64,000 nucleotides of DNA from Stenotrophomonas sp. UBA2629 (GCA_002359895.1 DEOB01000007.1:251-64250), one strand, 5' to 3'. Counted from the stretch's first letter, positions 33,510 to 44,373 are shown. Notes: a model not told the origin generated them from the sequence alone. Numbers and translations: made by a program.

Positions 33510-34942
33510 GCCGTCGCCTCCACGACACCACTGATCTGGTCCGCGCATTCCCGCGTGTGCATTTTGTCGGCATCGGCGGCACCGGCATGAGCGGCATCGC
33601 TGAAGTGATGTTGACGCTGGGCTATGAAGTGTCCGGTTCGGACAACTCCGACAACGCCGCCACGCGTCGTCTGTCGCGTCTGGGTGCGCGCGTGATGCGC
33701 GGTCACTCCGCAGCCAACGTGCTGGGCACCGATTGCGTGGTGGTTTCCAGCGCCATCCGTGAGGACAACCCCGAGCTGATGGAAGCGCGCAGCCAGCGCA
33801 TTCCGATCATGCCGCGTGCGGCGATGCTGGCTGAGCTGATGCGGTTCCGCCGCGGCATCGCGGTGGCCGGCACGCATGGCAAGACCACCACCACCTCGCT
33901 CACCGCTGCGGTGCTGAGTGAGGGCGGATTGGACCCGACCTTCGTCATCGGTGGCCAGCTGTTGGCGGCCGGTGCCAACGCCAAGCTCGGTGGCGGCCAG
34001 TGGCTGGTGGCCGAGGCCGATGAAAGCGACGGCAGCTTCCTGCGCTTGAATCCGTTGGTGGCGGTGATCACCAACATCGACTCTGATCACCTGGAAAACT
34101 ACGGCAACGATTTCGCCCGTGTGCAGGAAGCGTTTGCCGAATTCCTGCAGCGCCTGCCGTTCTACGGTCTGGCCGTGCTGTGCATTGATGACCCGGAAGT
34201 GGCCGCCTTGGCCGCCAAGACGCCGCGTCACGTGATGAGTTACGGCATGAGCAGCAATGCTGACGTACGCGCTGAAGACGTGGTGCAGGAAGGCCCGTGC
34301 ATGCGCTTCACCCTGCGCTTGCCGGAGGGCAGCAGTGTGCCGGTGAAGCTGGCATTGCCGGGTAAGCACAACGTGCTCAATGCGTTGGCTGCCGCAGCGG
34401 TTGCGTGGCAGCTGGGCGTTGCGCCGGAAGCCATCGCTTCGGCGTTGGAAAAGTTTGAAGGCGTTGGCCGCCGCTTCAATGATCTGGGCGAAGTGACCAC
34501 CCACAAGGGTGCCAAGGTCCGTGTCATTGACGACTACGGTCATCACCCGCGTGAACTGGAGGCCGTGTTTGCCGCCGCCCGTGGCGGTTGGCCCGCGCAG
34601 CGTCTGGTCGTTGCGTTCCAGCCGCACCGTTACAGCCGCACGCGCGATCAGTTCGATGCGTTTGCCGCCGTGTTGTCCGAAGTGGATGCACTGGTGTTGA
34701 GCGAGGTTTACCCGGCCGGCGAAGCGCCGATTCCGGGCGCTGATTCCAAGTCGCTGGCACGGGCCATCCGTGCGCGCGGTCGCAGCGAACCGGTGGTGGT
34801 GGGCAGTGCTGCGGATCTGGTCTCGGTGTTGCCGGACGTGCTGCAGGACGGCGATCTGCTGCTGATGATGGGTGCGGGCGATATCGGCCACGTTGCTCAG
34901 CTGGTAGCGACCGAAGGCTTCAAGGAGGCCGCAGGCGAATGA
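33506..34942 (+). CDS. murC: UDP-N-acetylmuramate:L-alanine ligase
   Basis: First amino-acid-adding ligase of peptidoglycan precursor synthesis. 478 residues. The N-terminal Rossmann motif is VHFVGIGGTGMSGIAEVM (about 18-35), then the ATP loop AVAGTHGKTTTTSL (about 120-133), EADESDGSFL, and FQPHRYSRTRDQ near residue 370. I chose ATG 33506 (GGAGG 6 bases upstream) over an open frame extending into murG. In many relatives murB and/or ddl follow murC; here ftsQ follows after 88 bp. Confidence 0.96.
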   Translation: MSRRLHDTTDLVRAFPRVHFVGIGGTGMSGIAEVMLTLGYEVSGSDNSDNAATRRLSRLGARVMRGHSAANVLGTDCVVVSSAIREDNPELMEARSQRIPIMPRAAMLAELMRFRRGIAVAGTHGKTTTTSLTAAVLSEGGLDPTFVIGGQLLAAGANAKLGGGQWLVAEADESDGSFLRLNPLVAVITNIDSDHLENYGNDFARVQEAFAEFLQRLPFYGLAVLCIDDPEVAALAAKTPRHVMSYGMSSNADVRAEDVVQEGPCMRFTLRLPEGSSVPVKLALPGKHNVLNALAAAAVAWQLGVAPEAIASALEKFEGVGRRFNDLGEVTTHKGAKVRVIDDYGHHPRELEAVFAAARGGWPAQRLVVAFQPHRYSRTRDQFDAFAAVLSEVDALVLSEVYPAGEAPIPGADSKSLARAIRARGRSEPVVVGSAADLVSVLPDVLQDGDLLLMMGAGDIGHVAQLVATEGFKEAAGE

Positions 34943-35034
34943 ACCTTCACGCATTCCTGTCGTTGCATGCAGTCACCACCGCAGAGCGGTGCGTGCACGC
35001 GTGCGCGTGGAATGCAGGGGAGGGCGCGCGATGA
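34939..35034 (+). CDS. Candidate 31-residue bridging ORF between murC and ftsQ
   Basis: ATG 34939 overlaps the murC TGA (ATGA 34939-34942). The frame begins MNLHAFLSLHAVTT, ends in a Gly/Glu/Ala/Arg stretch, and its TGA (35032-35034) overlaps the ftsQ ATG (35031) as ATGA. It spans exactly the only sizeable gap in the murC-ftsQ-ftsA run. It may be a coupling peptide or the remnant left when another gene, such as ddl, was lost from this position. No domain is recognisable. Confidence 0.38.
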   Translation: MNLHAFLSLHAVTTAERCVHACAWNAGEGAR

Positions 35035-35759
35035 ATGCCGTGCTGCGCATCCTTGCCTGGTTGTTGGCCATCGCCTTGGTCGCCCTGCCGGTGGTGGCGG
35101 TGCTCAACGGTTGGGTTGGTGCCGAGCGTTGGCCGCTGGCCAAGCTGCGCGTGCACGGTGAATTCGAGCGTGTGCCTGCTGAGCAGTTGCAGACCACGTT
35201 GTTGCCGTATGCAAAGGCGGGCTACTTCGCGGTGCAGTTGCAGGATGCCCAGCACGCGGTGGAAAAACTGCCGTGGGTGGAAAGCGCGCGTGTGCGCAAG
35301 CAATGGCCGGACGTGCTGGAGGTTTCCATCGTCGAGCACAAGCCGTTCGCACGCTGGGGCAAGGGCCGCCTGCTGTCCGAGCAGGGGCGTCTGTTCGCGG
35401 TGCCGCATGGCCTGGAGAACGCACCGCTGCCGGAGTTGGACGGCCCGGATGCCAAGACCACCGAAGTGGTCGAGCTTTACAACGATTCCCGGGCGCTGTT
35501 CGCAGCGGCCGGTGTGGATGTACGCAAGGTCGCCATGGATGCACGCGGCAGCTGGTCGCTGGCGTTGAACAACGGCACCGAGATCATCGTCGGCCGCAAT
35601 GACGCGCGTCTGCGCCTGTCCCGTTTCGTACGTGTGCTGCCGCAGCTCACCCGCACCCAGGTGCCGATCGAGCGCGCAGACCTCCGCTATACCAATGGTT
35701 TCACGCTGAGCTGGGGAACCCCACCGCCGGCCACAAAGCAAACGCAGGACAGGACATGA
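35031..35759 (+). CDS. ftsQ: Cell division protein FtsQ
   Basis: A bitopic divisome scaffold protein. The 242 residues comprise a short cytoplasmic start, one membrane segment (about 7-27, ILAWLLAIALVALPVVAVLNG), a POTRA domain (about 36-105, WPLAKLRVHGEFERVPAEQL onward) and a beta domain with WVESARVRKQWPDVLEVSIVEHKPFARWG. ATG 35031 follows AGGGGAGGG by 7 bases; an upstream in-frame start at 34989 would add an unlikely Arg-rich extension. Its end overlaps ftsA by ATGA. Confidence 0.94.
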   Translation: MNAVLRILAWLLAIALVALPVVAVLNGWVGAERWPLAKLRVHGEFERVPAEQLQTTLLPYAKAGYFAVQLQDAQHAVEKLPWVESARVRKQWPDVLEVSIVEHKPFARWGKGRLLSEQGRLFAVPHGLENAPLPELDGPDAKTTEVVELYNDSRALFAAAGVDVRKVAMDARGSWSLALNNGTEIIVGRNDARLRLSRFVRVLPQLTRTQVPIERADLRYTNGFTLSWGTPPPATKQTQDRT

Positions 35760-36991
35760 ATCGCAAGGGTGATAAATCGCTGATCGTCGGGTTGGATATC
35801 GGCACCTCCAAAGTGGTGGCGCTGGTGGGTGAGTATTCGCCGGGCAGCCCGATCGAAGTCATCGGCATCGGTTCGCATGAATCACGCGGGCTCAAGCGCG
35901 GCGTGGTGGTGGATATCGAATCGACGGTGCAGTCGATCCAGCGCGCCATCGAAGAAGCCGAGTTGATGGCCGGCTGCGAGATCCGTTCGGTCTACGCCTC
36001 CATCTCCGGCAACCACGTGCAGTGCCGCAACTCGCAGGGCATCACCCCGATCCGCGAAGGTGAAGTCAGCTGGGGCGACCTGGACCGTGTGCTGGAAGCG
36101 GCCAAGGCCGTGGCCATTCCTGCCGACCAGAAAATCCTGCATGCCATCCCGCGCGAGTACGTGCTGGACGATTCGCAGGAAGGCATCCGCAACCCGGTCG
36201 GCATGACCGGCGTGCGCCTGGAGGTGCATGCGCACCTGGTGGTGTGCGCGCAGTCGGCCGCCGCCAACATCAGCAAGTGCGTGCAGCGCTGTGGCCTGCA
36301 GGTGGACGACCTGGTGTTGTCCTCGCTGGCTTCCAGTGTTGCCGTGCTGACGGCTGATGAGCGCGAACTGGGCGTGGTGATGGTGGACATCGGCGCCGGC
36401 ACCACCGACATCGCCGTGTTTGTGCAGGGGGCCATCTGCCACACCGCATCGCTACCGATCGCTGGTGACCACGTTACCAACGACATCGCGCACATGCTGC
36501 GCACGCCGACGCCCGAAGCCGAGCAGATCAAGGTGCGCTACGCGTGTGCTTTGGCGCAGTTGGCTACCGCTGAAGAAAGCATCCAGGTGCCGTCAGTGGG
36601 TGACCGCCCGCCGCGTCGCATGCCGCGTCATTCGTTGGCGCAGGCCGTGCAGGGTCGTTACGAAGAGATTTTTGAAATGGTGCAGGCCGAACTGCGCCGC
36701 TCCGGCTTCGAGGAAATGGTGCGCGCGGGCATGGTGCTCAGTGGCGGCGCTTCGAAGATGGAAGGTGTGGTCGAGCTGGCCGAAGAAATGCTGCAGATGC
36801 CGGTACGCGTGGGCATTCCGCAGCACGTCACCGGGCTGGGCGAAGTGGTGGGCAACCCCGTGCACGCCACCGGCGTGGGCCTGCTGTTGATGGGCAGCCA
36901 GATCGAACACCCACGCCGCCCGTCACTGCCCACCGGGCGTGCCGGCAGCGTGTTCAACAAGTTGAAAAACTGGTTCCGGGGACAGCTCTAA
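35756..36991 (+). CDS. ftsA: Cell division protein FtsA
   Basis: Actin-like ATPase that tethers FtsZ to the membrane. Residues IVGLDIGTSKVVALVG (about 10-25) form the phosphate-1 loop; VVMVDIGAGTTDIAVF is phosphate 2 and GMVLSGGASKMEG the adenosine motif. The C-terminal amphipathic membrane-binding helix reads VFNKLKNWFRGQL. 411 residues, versus 420 in E. coli. It overlaps the ftsQ stop by 4 bases and is followed by a 205-bp gap that probably contains an additional ftsZ promoter. Confidence 0.97.
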   Translation: MNRKGDKSLIVGLDIGTSKVVALVGEYSPGSPIEVIGIGSHESRGLKRGVVVDIESTVQSIQRAIEEAELMAGCEIRSVYASISGNHVQCRNSQGITPIREGEVSWGDLDRVLEAAKAVAIPADQKILHAIPREYVLDDSQEGIRNPVGMTGVRLEVHAHLVVCAQSAAANISKCVQRCGLQVDDLVLSSLASSVAVLTADERELGVVMVDIGAGTTDIAVFVQGAICHTASLPIAGDHVTNDIAHMLRTPTPEAEQIKVRYACALAQLATAEESIQVPSVGDRPPRRMPRHSLAQAVQGRYEEIFEMVQAELRRSGFEEMVRAGMVLSGGASKMEGVVELAEEMLQMPVRVGIPQHVTGLGEVVGNPVHATGVGLLLMGSQIEHPRRPSLPTGRAGSVFNKLKNWFRGQL

Positions 36992-37196
36992 ACCCGGTGC
37001 CAGCAGTAGTGCAGTGAAGCAAGCAGTAGGGCAAGACGAAGTGCAGTAACGCAGTCATTGAAACAGGCAACAACCACCGCACCGGGGCAACCCGGGCGGT
37101 AAAACCAACAACAACTCGCCGGTGCGGGTGGGCGCAGAAGGAGCAGGATGCTTCCCGGATGCCCGACCCAATCACGGCAATAGAGAGGACATGGAC
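36992..37196 (+). promoter_or_regulatory. ftsA-ftsZ spacer with GCAGTA-type repeats
   Basis: About 205 bp without a gene. The first 60 bases hold several GCAGT copies (near 37003, 37010, 37021, 37041 and 37050). Next comes a small hairpin CCGGG-GCAA-CCCGG (37082-37095). AGAGGA at 37184-37189 is the ftsZ ribosome site. Extra ftsZ promoters commonly lie here, but no clear -35/-10 pair was identified. Confidence 0.4.
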
Positions 37197-38426
37197 ATGG
37201 CGCATTTCGAACTGATTGAAAAGATGGCACCGAACGCGGTGATCAAGGTGGTGGGTGTTGGCGGTGGCGGCGGCAATGCCGTGGCACACATGGTCAACAG
37301 CGCCGTCGATGGCGTGGAATTCATCACCGCCAACACCGATTCGCAGGCCATCAAGAACTGCGGCGCCAAGCTGCAGCTGCAGTTGGGTACCAACGTCACC
37401 AAGGGTCTGGGCGCAGGCGCCAACCCGGAAGTCGGCCGCCAGGCCGCACTGGAAGACCGCGAGCGCATCATGGACGCCCTGCAGGGTGCGGACATGGTGT
37501 TCATCACCGCTGGCATGGGCGGTGGCACCGGCACCGGTGCTGCACCGGTGGTTGCACAGCTGGCCAAGGAAATGGGCATCCTGACCGTGGCCGTGGTCAC
37601 CAAGCCGTTCCCGTTCGAAGGCCGCCGCCGTATGCAGGTCGCGCTGAAGGGCATCGAGGAGCTGAGCCAGCACGTCGATTCGCTGATCACCATCCCCAAC
37701 GAAAAGCTGATCACCGTGCTTGGCCGCAACGCCACCATGGTGCAGGCCTTCCGTGCGGCCAACGACGTGCTGCAGGGCGCCGTGCAGGGCATCGCCGACC
37801 TGATCGTGCGCCCGGGCCTGATCAACGTCGACTTTGCCGACGTACGCACCGTGATGTCGGAAATGGGCCTGGCCATGATGGGCACCGGCACCGCACGTGG
37901 CGATGACCGCGCCCAGGCTGCCGCCGAAGCCGCCATCCAGAACCCGTTGCTGGACGATGTGAACCTGGCCGGTGCCAACGGCATCCTGGTCAACATCACC
38001 GCCGGCCCGGATTTCACCATGAGCGAGTTCGACGAAATCGGTCGCACCATCGAAGGCTTCTCCTCGGAAGACGCCACCGTCGTGGTCGGCACCGTGCTGG
38101 ACCCGGACATGCAGGACGAAGTGCGCGTGACCGTGGTGGCTACCGGCCTGAACCGTGCCACCGCCAAGAACGCACAGCGTCCGGGCGAGCGTGCACCGAT
38201 CAAGCTGGTGCGCAACGCCACCACCGGTCAGCCGGAGTTCGGCGATTACGAAAGCCCGGCCGATGCCGTGGCCAAGGCCGCAGGCAACTCGCTGGCCATG
38301 GGCCTGCGTCGCCCGAGCGCCGATACCGCTGCGGCTTCCTCCGCATCGAGCTCGGCACCGGCCGCTGCGGAACTGCCGAACGACTACCTGGATATCCCGG
38401 CGTTCCTGCGTCGCCAGGCGGATTGA
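37197..38426 (+). CDS. ftsZ: Cell division protein FtsZ
   Basis: Tubulin-like GTPase forming the division ring. The tubulin signature GGGTGTG is at residues 108-114; VVGVGGGGGNAV near residue 20 and TANTDSQAI follow the family. The C-terminal peptide NDYLDIPAFLRRQAD (last 15 residues) is the FtsA/ZipA docking sequence, reached through a linker rich in Ala/Ser. I chose ATG 37197 (409 residues, AGAGGA 7 bases upstream) over ATG 37191, which is too close to the ribosome site. Confidence 0.97.
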   Translation: MAHFELIEKMAPNAVIKVVGVGGGGGNAVAHMVNSAVDGVEFITANTDSQAIKNCGAKLQLQLGTNVTKGLGAGANPEVGRQAALEDRERIMDALQGADMVFITAGMGGGTGTGAAPVVAQLAKEMGILTVAVVTKPFPFEGRRRMQVALKGIEELSQHVDSLITIPNEKLITVLGRNATMVQAFRAANDVLQGAVQGIADLIVRPGLINVDFADVRTVMSEMGLAMMGTGTARGDDRAQAAAEAAIQNPLLDDVNLAGANGILVNITAGPDFTMSEFDEIGRTIEGFSSEDATVVVGTVLDPDMQDEVRVTVVATGLNRATAKNAQRPGERAPIKLVRNATTGQPEFGDYESPADAVAKAAGNSLAMGLRRPSADTAAASSASSSAPAAAELPNDYLDIPAFLRRQAD

Positions 38427-38588
38427 TCGACGCTCCGGCCCGGCACGCCTGAGCGTGGCGGCCCCTGATCACGCGCCCGCCGGCAACGGTGGCGCGGGTA
38501 GGGCTGTCGCGTCCAAGGCAGTCGCCGGGTAAGTGCGGTAGCAAACGTCAGGGCTGTCCACCCTGACGGGCAACACCATGTCCTTTGT

Positions 38589-38619
38589 CGCCGGGCCAGG
38601 ATCGGCCCGGCGGCATTTT
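38589..38619 (+). terminator. Terminator of the dcw cluster after ftsZ
   Basis: CGCCGGGCC (38589-38597), loop AGGATC, GGCCCGGCG (38604-38612), then GCATTTTC. A 9-bp perfect GC stem with a short T tract. Confidence 0.7.
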
Positions 38620-38674
38620 CCATCGCCTGGAGGGGCTGCCGTTGTCTGGCGTTCCCGGGGCGTTTGTGAACGCG

Positions 38675-38683
38675 TGTTATTCT
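38675..38683 (+). promoter_or_regulatory. Possible extended -10 of lpxC
   Basis: TGTTATTCT contains a TGn extension and a TATTCT box 46 bases before the lpxC ATG. No good -35 is seen, which an extended -10 may tolerate. Confidence 0.35.
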
Positions 38684-38729
38684 TGTTTGTCCTCGGCCGC
38701 GTATGCGCGGCTCATCCGGTTCCGCACAC

Positions 38730-39641
38730 ATGATCCAGCAACGCACTCTCAAGAACACGATCCGAGCCACCGGCGTCGGCCTGCACAGCGGTGACAAGGT
38801 CTATATGACGTTGCGCCCTGCGCCGGTGAACCATGGCATCGTGTTCCGTCGTGTCGATCTGGACCCGGTAGTGGTGGTGCCGGCGCGTGCCGACCTGGTC
38901 ACCGAAGTGACCCTGTGTACTGGCCTGACCTGCGAAGGCGCCAAAATCCAGACCGTCGAACACCTGATGTCCGCATTGGCCGGCTTGGGTGTGGACAACG
39001 TGATCGTGGAACTGTCCGCTGCCGAGCTGCCGATCATGGATGGCTCCTCCGGTCCGTTCGTGTTCCTGCTGCAGTCCGCCGGTATCGTGGAACAGGACGC
39101 GCCCAAGCGTTTCCTGCGCATTCTCAAGACAGTGGAAGTCACCGAGGGTGACAAGGTTGCCCGCTTTGAGCCGTATGAAGGCTACAAGTTGGGTTTCACC
39201 ATCCAGTTCGACCACCCGATGATTCCGGCCAAGCAGTCGCGTGTGGAGATCGATTTCTCCACGACGGCCTACATCAAAGAAATTTCCCGCGCCCGCACGT
39301 TTGGCTTCATGCGCGATCTGGAATACATGCGCGAGCGCAACCTGGGCCTGGGCGGTTCGATGGACAACGCCATCGTGCTGGACGAGTTCCGCGTGCTCAA
39401 CGAAGACGGCCTGCGTTACGTGGATGAGTTCGTACGCCACAAAATTCTGGATGCCATCGGCGACCTGTATCTGGCCGGCGGCCAGGTGCTGGGCGCGTAC
39501 GAAGGCTTCAAGTCCGGGCACGCGCTCAACAACAAGCTGGTGCGCGCCCTGCTGGCGGACGAAACCGCTTGGGAGTGGGCAAGCTATGACTCACCGGCTG
39601 CGGCGGATCCGGTGGTCTACGGCATGCCTGCCTACGCCTGA
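38730..39641 (+). CDS. lpxC: UDP-3-O-acyl-N-acetylglucosamine deacetylase
   Basis: Zinc enzyme of the committed step of lipid A synthesis. 303 residues (E. coli 305). All catalytic residues are in place: zinc ligands H78 (VEHLMSALAG), H237 and D241 (HKILDAIGD), and general acid H264 (SGHALNNKL). The N-terminus MIQQRTLKNTIRATGVGLHSG is typical and supports ATG 38730 over an upstream in-frame start at 38703. It is separated from ftsZ by a terminator, so it probably has its own promoter. Confidence 0.97.
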   Translation: MIQQRTLKNTIRATGVGLHSGDKVYMTLRPAPVNHGIVFRRVDLDPVVVVPARADLVTEVTLCTGLTCEGAKIQTVEHLMSALAGLGVDNVIVELSAAELPIMDGSSGPFVFLLQSAGIVEQDAPKRFLRILKTVEVTEGDKVARFEPYEGYKLGFTIQFDHPMIPAKQSRVEIDFSTTAYIKEISRARTFGFMRDLEYMRERNLGLGGSMDNAIVLDEFRVLNEDGLRYVDEFVRHKILDAIGDLYLAGGQVLGAYEGFKSGHALNNKLVRALLADETAWEWASYDSPAAADPVVYGMPAYA

Positions 39642-39664
39642 GACGGCGCGCATCCAACCCCTGA

Positions 39665-39687
39665 AACGGCCGGTTCAACCGGCCGTT
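39665..39687 (+). terminator. Terminator after lpxC
   Basis: AACGGCCGG (39665-39673), loop TTCAA, CCGGCCGTT (39679-39687), followed by CTGCTGTC. The stem is perfect; the T tract is weak. The remainder of the gap to 39938 shows nothing gene-like; an A/T-rich stretch (39897-39932) could hold a promoter. Confidence 0.65.
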
Positions 39688-39938
39688 CTGCTGTCTGCGC
39701 GGCGCGGGCCTGTGCAGGCGCTGTACCTCTGCGGACTGTCCGCAGCGGCCGCTGCGCGGGCTTTATCTGGAAAAGTTGCGCGTGCCTTCCTGAATCGGTC
39801 AGCCAGCGCCGGTGAACTGCGCGTTCATGCGTAAGAGCGCTGGCGCTTTCTTAGGACTGAATTCCGCCGCGTCATGGATTTGTGAACCCAGTAAGGGTTT
39901 AAGGCTGAATTTAGCGAAAAATTAACAAAAGACTAACT

Positions 39939-40032
39939 CCCGGGTGCCAATCCGCCGCTAGGATTCCTCCGGCTTCCTGCTTTGTCCCTTCGGGTGACGG
40001 GCCGGAACCGGGGGCCAACCAAGGCACCCGGG
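39939..40032. ncRNA. Candidate structured RNA element between lpxC and dciA
   Basis: A perfect 10-bp inverted repeat, CCCGGGTGCC (39939-39948) and GGCACCCGGG (40023-40032), encloses 74 bases that themselves fold: AATCC/GGATT (39949-39965), then TTCC-(bulge)-GGC against GCCGGAA, capped by CCCTTCGGG. On the minus strand the closing stem is followed by a T-rich tail (AGTTAGTCTTTTGTTAATTT), so it may be the dciA 3' end or a processed small RNA; on the plus strand A/T-rich promoter-like sequence precedes it. I could not match it to a known RNA family. Confidence 0.35.
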
Positions 40033-40034
40033 TT

Positions 40035-40469
40035 TCAGGATCGCGTGGATTTCACGTCCTGAAGGGCTGCCAGGGCGTCACGCAAGCCTTTATGCGTGGC
40101 TTCCGACACTGCGGTGCTGCGCTGGTCATTACGCACTGGGGAGTGCGGGGGCGTAGTTGCAGTTTTGACGGTCACTCGCGTGGCCTTCAGCCCGATGGAT
40201 CGGGCCGCGTCGAGCAGCTGGTCTTCGGCAAGCCTTACCTTGGCATGCCACACCGGCGATTCGACGAGAAAAACGAGGTGTTCGCCGTCCACATTGGCCA
40301 ACCGGCAACGGTTTGCCAGTGCCGGAGGCAGATGGGGGCGCAACTGCCGGTCCAACGCATCGAGCCACAGGGCTCGGCGCAGCGGGTTTCCTGCTTTGTC
40401 CGCCATTACCGCTTCCAGCGCCTGTTTGGGCGCGGAACGGGAACGAACGCTGGATTTCGGCTCAGACAT
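40035..40469 (-). CDS. dciA: DciA-like protein (DUF721)
   Basis: A 144-residue protein with the DUF721 (DciA) domain in about residues 15-100: LRRALWLDALDRQLRPHLPPALANRCRLANVDGEHLVFLVESPVWHAKVR contains the conserved W and the VESPVW strand. DciA is the ancestral bacterial loader/regulator of the replicative helicase DnaB in species without DnaC. The N-terminus is short and basic, and the C-terminal 45 residues are probably disordered. It is transcribed away from the M23 peptidase gene, with only 12 bp between the two start codons. Confidence 0.82.
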   Translation of the reverse strand: MSEPKSSVRSRSAPKQALEAVMADKAGNPLRRALWLDALDRQLRPHLPPALANRCRLANVDGEHLVFLVESPVWHAKVRLAEDQLLDAARSIGLKATRVTVKTATTPPHSPVRNDQRSTAVSEATHKGLRDALAALQDVKSTRS

Positions 40470-40479
40470 AAGAATTCTT
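40470..40479. promoter_or_regulatory. Palindrome between divergent dciA and M23 starts
   Basis: AAGAATTCTT is a perfect 10-bp palindrome filling nearly all of the 12 bp between the two ATG codons. Neither gene has a purine-rich ribosome site, so the palindrome may affect translation start or be an operator. Confidence 0.35.
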
Positions 40480-40481
40480 CA

Positions 40482-41432
40482 ATGACATTTAAAAAGATCG
40501 TAATCAAAACGCGTGAACGGCAGGCCAAGACGGCGCTGGATCGCGTTCAGTTATTTTTCGAGGACCGCCCCAAGGCGTTGCTGGGCAGCGTACTTGGGTT
40601 GGGCTGCCTGGTAGGCCTGGCAGCGAGCCTGGCACTGGGCATGGTGGGCGATTCGGCCCTGCAAGCCAAGGTGGACCGGCAGGAGCAGGAACTGGCCAAA
40701 GTGCGCGCCGACGCGCAGACCCAGGTCAATGCGCTGGCTGCCCGCTTGGGCGAGCTGCAGGCCCAGGCCACGCGCCTCAACGCGCTGGGCGACCGCCTGA
40801 CCCAGATGGGCAAGCTGCAGGACGGTGAGTTCGACTTCAACGAAACCCCCGGTATGGGTGAAGGCGAACCGGGCCCGACCCAGGACATCCCGGCCAACGC
40901 GGTCATCACCGACTTACAGGTGCTGGAGCAGCGTTTTGCTGCTTCAGGCAAGCAACTGTCGGTGTTGGAGTCGCTGCTGTTCGATCATCAGCTTGAGCAG
41001 AATGCCGTGCCTTCGCGCATGCCGATCAGCAACACCTACATCACCTCCAGCTTCGGTACCCGCGCTGACCCGTTTGGTCGCGGTGCCGGCAACCACAAGG
41101 GCATGGACTTCCACGCCCGCGTTGGCGACCCGGTCATGGCCGTGGCCGACGGCGTGGTCAGCTTTTCCGGGGTGAAGGGCGGTTACGGCAACGTGGTCGA
41201 GATTGACCACGGCAATGGCTACAAGACTCTTTACGCGCACAATTCACGCCTGACTGTGCGTGAGGGTGGCTTGGTCCGTGCCGGTCAGGAAGTGGCCAAG
41301 GCCGGCTCCACAGGCCGTTCCACGGGCGCCCACGTGCATTTCGAGGTCTGGCAGAACGGCCAGGTCATGAATCCGCGCAAGTTCCTGGGCGAGGGCGGCA
41401 ACACCCCGGTGGGGCGTCTCAGCCGCGGCTGA
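40482..41432 (+). CDS. M23 family metallopeptidase (murein endopeptidase-like)
   Basis: A 316-residue envelope protein. A membrane anchor (about 34-56, ALLGSVLGLGCLVGLAASLAL) is followed by a coiled coil (about 58-110, RQEQELAKVRADAQTQVNALA and on) and a LytM/M23 domain (about 185-300). Zinc ligands are HKGMDF and HVHFEVW; the substrate loop SSFGTRADPFGRG and YAHNSRL are also present, so it should be catalytically active on peptidoglycan cross-links. I chose ATG 40482 since the upstream open frame is antisense to dciA. It precedes secA by 158 bp. Confidence 0.92.
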   Translation: MTFKKIVIKTRERQAKTALDRVQLFFEDRPKALLGSVLGLGCLVGLAASLALGMVGDSALQAKVDRQEQELAKVRADAQTQVNALAARLGELQAQATRLNALGDRLTQMGKLQDGEFDFNETPGMGEGEPGPTQDIPANAVITDLQVLEQRFAASGKQLSVLESLLFDHQLEQNAVPSRMPISNTYITSSFGTRADPFGRGAGNHKGMDFHARVGDPVMAVADGVVSFSGVKGGYGNVVEIDHGNGYKTLYAHNSRLTVREGGLVRAGQEVAKAGSTGRSTGAHVHFEVWQNGQVMNPRKFLGEGGNTPVGRLSRG

Positions 41433-41479
41433 CAATTCGCTGGGTCGGGAGCTTGAATCGCCAAGCCCCCGCCCCAAGC

Positions 41480-41527
41480 TACAATAGGCGTTGCCATTCG
41501 ACAGGGCGCATTGCGCCCTGTTTCGTT
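41480..41527 (+). promoter_or_regulatory. secA leader: -10-like box and terminator-like hairpin
   Basis: TACAAT (41480-41485) is followed by ACAGGGCGC (41501-41509), loop ATT, GCGCCCTGT (41513-41521), then TTCGTTT. If TACAAT is the secA -10, the hairpin starts about 10 bases into the transcript and could act as an attenuator; if not, it simply terminates the M23 transcript. Confidence 0.5.
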
Positions 41528-41590
41528 TGTGATGCGTAGTCCCAGGGGGGCTGCCCGTCGCACGGCATTTCATTCAAACCGGTTCCTTCA

Positions 41591-44326
<2,736 letters not shown>

Positions 44327-44373
44327 GTGAGCGGAGTCCCGCGAAAGCGGTGATGCTGTTTACGTGAAAAGAG

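Larger units (their letters stand above)
38427..38729 (+). other. ftsZ-lpxC intergenic region with two hairpins
   Basis: About 300 bp without a gene. CGTCAGGG (38546-38553) pairs with CCCTGACG (38561-38568) over a 7-base loop. Downstream is the main terminator at 38589-38619 and then the lpxC promoter area. No reading frame here looks like a gene. Confidence 0.5.

Noticed and set aside
39939..40032. c-di-GMP-I riboswitch on the minus strand
   Set aside because: GGGACAAAGC resembles one aptamer segment, but the CACGCACAGGGCAAACC half is missing and the orientation points away from a downstream start codon.
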